A program made the translations under genes and the position numbers. The notes beneath the pieces were generated by a model, which was given only the letters and a program-made list of their open reading frames with translations, was not told the origin of the DNA and ran no database searches. Of a DNA stretch of 64,000 nucleotides, positions 61,722 through 64,000 are shown one piece after another. The stretch is taken from the NCBI GenBank assembly GCA_014695195.1, contig JACJNW010000019.1:62001-126000 (forward strand), written 5' to 3'. Position 1 is the stretch's first letter, and the number at the start of each line of letters is the position of its first letter. The stretch comes from Cyanobacteria bacterium FACHB-DQ100. Its GTDB lineage: Bacteria > Cyanobacteriota > Cyanobacteriia > Leptolyngbyales > Leptolyngbyaceae.

Positions 61722-62405
61722 TCATAGCAGTCCTCGTTTTTTTAACTTAGACATCGCATCTTCAGCCGCTTGCTTTTCTGCATCCTTTTTACTGCGACCT
61801 TTACCCTCACCATAAAGTTTTTCACCCACATACACTCTAGAAACGAACACTGGAGCATGATCGGCTCCACCTAACTTCTCTGTTACATACTTTGGTGGAG
61901 CCGCAGCACCATTTGCCTGCGCGAACTCCTGAAACTTATTCTTTGAGTCCACGTTTGAGCGAACTACCATCGCTTCTTGGGGCACAGTGTCAAATAGCTC
62001 TGTCACCAAAGGACGTAGCGCTTCAATATCGCGATTGTGATCTAAGTAATAAGCTCCCACCACTGCCTCAAAAGTGCTGCTCAGAAGATTTGAATTCTGA
62101 TAACCGCCGTCACGAATTGCGCCTTGTCCAAGCCTCATTCTGGAATTTAATCCAATTTCAGTCGCGAACTTAGCAAGTTGCCTTTCGTCTACGAGTGCTG
62201 CTCGTCGTCGCGTCATTTCATCTTCTCCCATTTCGGGATAAAGCTGATAAAGGTAGTCGCCACTGATGAAATTGAGAATGGCATCGCCCAGAAATTCTAG
62301 ACGCTCGTTATCTCCATCTCCTCTAGGATTTTCATTCACATAGGAACGGTGAGTGAGAGAGCGACGTAGAAGCTTTTCGTCTTTGAACATCAAGAGTTTG
62401 TGCAT
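61722..62405 (-). CDS. rnc: Ribonuclease III
   Basis: 227 residues. The catalytic signature NERLEFLGDAILNFISGD and the second metal site in AVVGAYYLDHNRD form the RNase III domain. A double-stranded RNA-binding domain closes the chain (KFQEFAQANGAAAPPKYV, then GEGKGRSKKDAEKQAAEDA). It processes rRNA precursors and structured mRNAs. GAGGAAAAG precedes the ATG. Confidence 0.96.
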   Translation of the reverse strand: MHKLLMFKDEKLLRRSLTHRSYVNENPRGDGDNERLEFLGDAILNFISGDYLYQLYPEMGEDEMTRRRAALVDERQLAKFATEIGLNSRMRLGQGAIRDGGYQNSNLLSSTFEAVVGAYYLDHNRDIEALRPLVTELFDTVPQEAMVVRSNVDSKNKFQEFAQANGAAAPPKYVTEKLGGADHAPVFVSRVYVGEKLYGEGKGRSKKDAEKQAAEDAMSKLKKRGLL

Positions 62406-62552
62406 CTTTTCCTCGCTACGTTGATTGAAAGCTGAAAAGTCGGGGGATAAAGGCTATTGCCACAACCGTTGTTACAGTCAAAACAAGCCAGTTCTACACC
62501 GATTTTGCGGCAAAATGTTAGCCTAGAAGGGATTTTAGATTGCGAAACTCCG

Positions 62553-63599
62553 ATGAACAAAGTTGTGGTAGGACTCTCTGGGGGAGTCGATAGTTCGGTT
62601 GCGGCTGCCACGTTGCATGATCAAGGCTATGAAGTCGTGGGCTTGACCCTTTGGTTGATGAAAGGGAAGGGACAGTGCTGCTCTGAAGGCATGATCGATG
62701 CGGCTAAACTTTGTGAGGAGTTGGACATTCCACATCACATTGTCGATAGCCGTGATGTATTTCAGGAAAATATTATCGATTACCTGGTGACAGGCTACGG
62801 AGAAGGAATTACGCCGTTGCCCTGTTCGCAGTGCAATAAAGCGGTGAAGTTTACCCCGATGCTGAACTATGCGCGGGAAACGTTGGGGATTGATAAAATC
62901 GCCACCGGTCACTATGCGCGCATTCGGGTTGAAAATGGGCGGTATCAACTGTTGAGAGCGATCGATCGATCTAAAGATCAATCTTATTTCTTGTATGACC
63001 TGGATCAAGAAGTTCTGTCGCGGGTGCTCTTTCCGCTCGGTGAAAAACACAAAACCGAAACCCGCCAAATTGCTGCTGCGTTTGGATTGCACACCGCAGA
63101 CAAGCCCGAAAGCCAAGATCTGTGTTTAGTCGAAGCGAACGGTTCAATGCAAGCGTTTCTTGATAAATACATCACGCCGCACAAAGGCGAAATTGTCGAT
63201 CGCGCTGGTAAAGTTCTCGGTCAGCATGAGGGCGTGCATCACTATACGATCGGGCAGCGTAAAGGGTTAGGAATCGCTCACACAGAGCCGCTTTATGTGA
63301 TTGGTTTAGATGCGGCTCGCAATCGGGTGATTGTGGGTGAGCGATCGGAAGCGCAGAACCCCGAATGTACGGTGGGACGGATTAACTGGGTGTCGATCAC
63401 ACAACCGACCGCACCGATCAAAGCCGATGTACAGATTCGGTATCGATCGATAGCGACTCCTGCAACAGTGATTCCGATCGAAGATAATCGGGTGCGGATT
63501 GTGTTTGATGAGCCGCAGTTTAGTATCACACCCGGACAAGCCGCCGTTTGGTATGACGGAGAGGTGCTACTTGGGGGCGGAATTATTGAGCGGGGGTGA
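62553..63599 (+). CDS. mnmA: tRNA-uridine 2-sulfurtransferase MnmA
   Basis: MnmA thiolates U34 of tRNAs for Lys, Glu and Gln. 348 residues from the ATG at 62553: PP-loop [16 protein letters not shown], catalytic Cys in [13 protein letters not shown] and second Cys in [26 protein letters not shown] marks the central domain. The open frame begins upstream at 62457 but that part is not conserved. Its 3' end overlaps the convergent dipeptidase gene by 33 bases. Confidence 0.96.
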   Translation: MNKVVVGLSGGVDSSVAAATLHDQGYEVVGLTLWLMKGKGQCCSEGMIDAAKLCEELDIPHHIVDSRDVFQENIIDYLVTGYGEGITPLPCSQCNKAVKFTPMLNYARETLGIDKIATGHYARIRVENGRYQLLRAIDRSKDQSYFLYDLDQEVLSRVLFPLGEKHKTETRQIAAAFGLHTADKPESQDLCLVEANGSMQAFLDKYITPHKGEIVDRAGKVLGQHEGVHHYTIGQRKGLGIAHTEPLYVIGLDAARNRVIVGERSEAQNPECTVGRINWVSITQPTAPIKADVQIRYRSIATPATVIPIEDNRVRIVFDEPQFSITPGQAAVWYDGEVLLGGGIIERG

Positions 63600-64000
63600 G
63601 GCAATTGCGCCAAGCGGAACATCTCGGACTGAGAAGTTCTGCCAGCCCTTGCCGTCAAAGTGCCACCATTCGGTCGAGAGTGGGATGAATCCTGCTCTCA
63701 CCATTGCATTTTCTAGCAGTTGTCGATTTTTCAGCACTGATGCGGGTAAATCAGTGTAACTCCGGCTGGCGCGTTCTGTGAAATCATCAAATTGAGTCGG
63801 CATGGGAAGTTCTTTTCCAGTGCGATCGATCAGTGTGACATCGACGGCAGCTCCTCGATTATGCCGTGATCCTTTGGCGGGATTGGCGACATATCGCTCG
63901 TCGGGAACAATTTCCCACAGGCGTTTTTGAATCGATAACGGGCGGTAACAATCGTATACTTTCAGTCCAAGCCCTTCTTTTTCTAAGTTTGTTTGCACTT
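63567..64000 (-). CDS. D-alanyl-D-alanine dipeptidase (VanX/M15D type), C-terminal part
   Basis: At least 143 residues; the N-terminus is probably beyond the window edge. Zinc ligands are in [15 protein letters not shown] (H and D) and EWWHFDG (H), and the Arg of [11 protein letters not shown] fits the M15D active site. The enzyme hydrolyses D-Ala-D-Ala. In cyanobacteria it is more likely a housekeeping peptidoglycan-recycling enzyme than vancomycin resistance. 33-base overlap with mnmA at the 3' ends. Confidence 0.93.
   Translation of the reverse strand, partial: VQTNLEKEGLGLKVYDCYRPLSIQKRLWEIVPDERYVANPAKGSRHNRGAAVDVTLIDRTGKELPMPTQFDDFTERASRSYTDLPASVLKNRQLLENAMVRAGFIPLSTEWWHFDGKGWQNFSVRDVPLGAIASPPLNNSAPK

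Noticed and set aside
62535-63116. 193-codon minus-strand frame opposite mnmA
   Set aside because: Shadow of a fully conserved mnmA.
63567-64000. VanX-like gene as a vancomycin-resistance operon
   Set aside because: No vanH, vanA, or vanS/vanR genes are nearby; M15D dipeptidases are common housekeeping enzymes.

Overview
The window is chromosomal DNA of a cyanobacterium, probably a filamentous Leptolyngbya-like lineage. The evidence is a psbA 3' end, chlB (dark-operative protochlorophyllide reductase), the circadian/phycobilisome regulator RpaA, a CRR7-type NDH-1 factor, a tocopherol cyclase, a protein resembling the orange-carotenoid-protein N-domain, a DevBCA exporter, and very frequent HIP1 octamers (GCGATCGC). 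Genus-level placement is inference. Coding density is ordinary and both strands are used.

Layout. 1-13 kb: psbA end, a B12-binding radical SAM protein, recQ, pyrC, a class-3 lipase inserted between two copies of a 55-bp repeat, an inositol-monophosphatase-family gene, a PgpH-like 7TM-HD phosphohydrolase and leuC. 13-16 kb: a decayed stretch with a GDSL lipoprotein, a methyltransferase N-terminal remnant, a cluster of GTTACCACC motifs, a broken IS982-type transposase and tRNA-Arg(CCU). 16-32 kb: tocopherol cyclase with two small partners, a C39-like peptidase with tandem repeats, PrxQ/BCP, rpaA-crr7, a lipid kinase, a PilB-like protein without an ATPase domain, menH, a DUF554 protein, an HTH protein with a lysine-rich tail, an omega-transaminase, the OCP-N-like gene, arfB, and a FecR-CHASE2 kinase pair. 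32-38 kb: an FAD oxidoreductase, gamma-glutamyltransferase and a SPOR-like membrane protein.

38-40.3 kb is the most unusual part. It reads as a small array of integron gene cassettes without an integrase (CALIN). One convincing attC lies at 39536-39626, one probable attC at 38834-38919, and a degenerate one begins at 40169. Where both ends can be read, the 5' end of a cassette is complementary to the first core box of its own attC. The cassettes carry a membrane-anchored pseudo-receiver protein, an RRM RNA-binding protein with a 30-bp perfect hairpin, and a 116-residue protein of unknown function. A GC-rich, apparently foreign animal-type haem peroxidase follows, with a half-attC-like motif after its stop codon.

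42-64 kb: chlB, a MinD/ParA-like ATPase next to a GAF protein, an operon of AEC transporter, hybrid histidine kinase and CheY-like regulator, a tail-anchored cyclic-nucleotide-binding protein, a small HTH gene with an alpha/beta hydrolase and an MFS transporter, devBCA, two tandem PaO-like Rieske oxygenases, murD, rnc, mnmA and the end of a VanX-type dipeptidase. All calls rest on reading the sequence and remembered family motifs; no database search was run.
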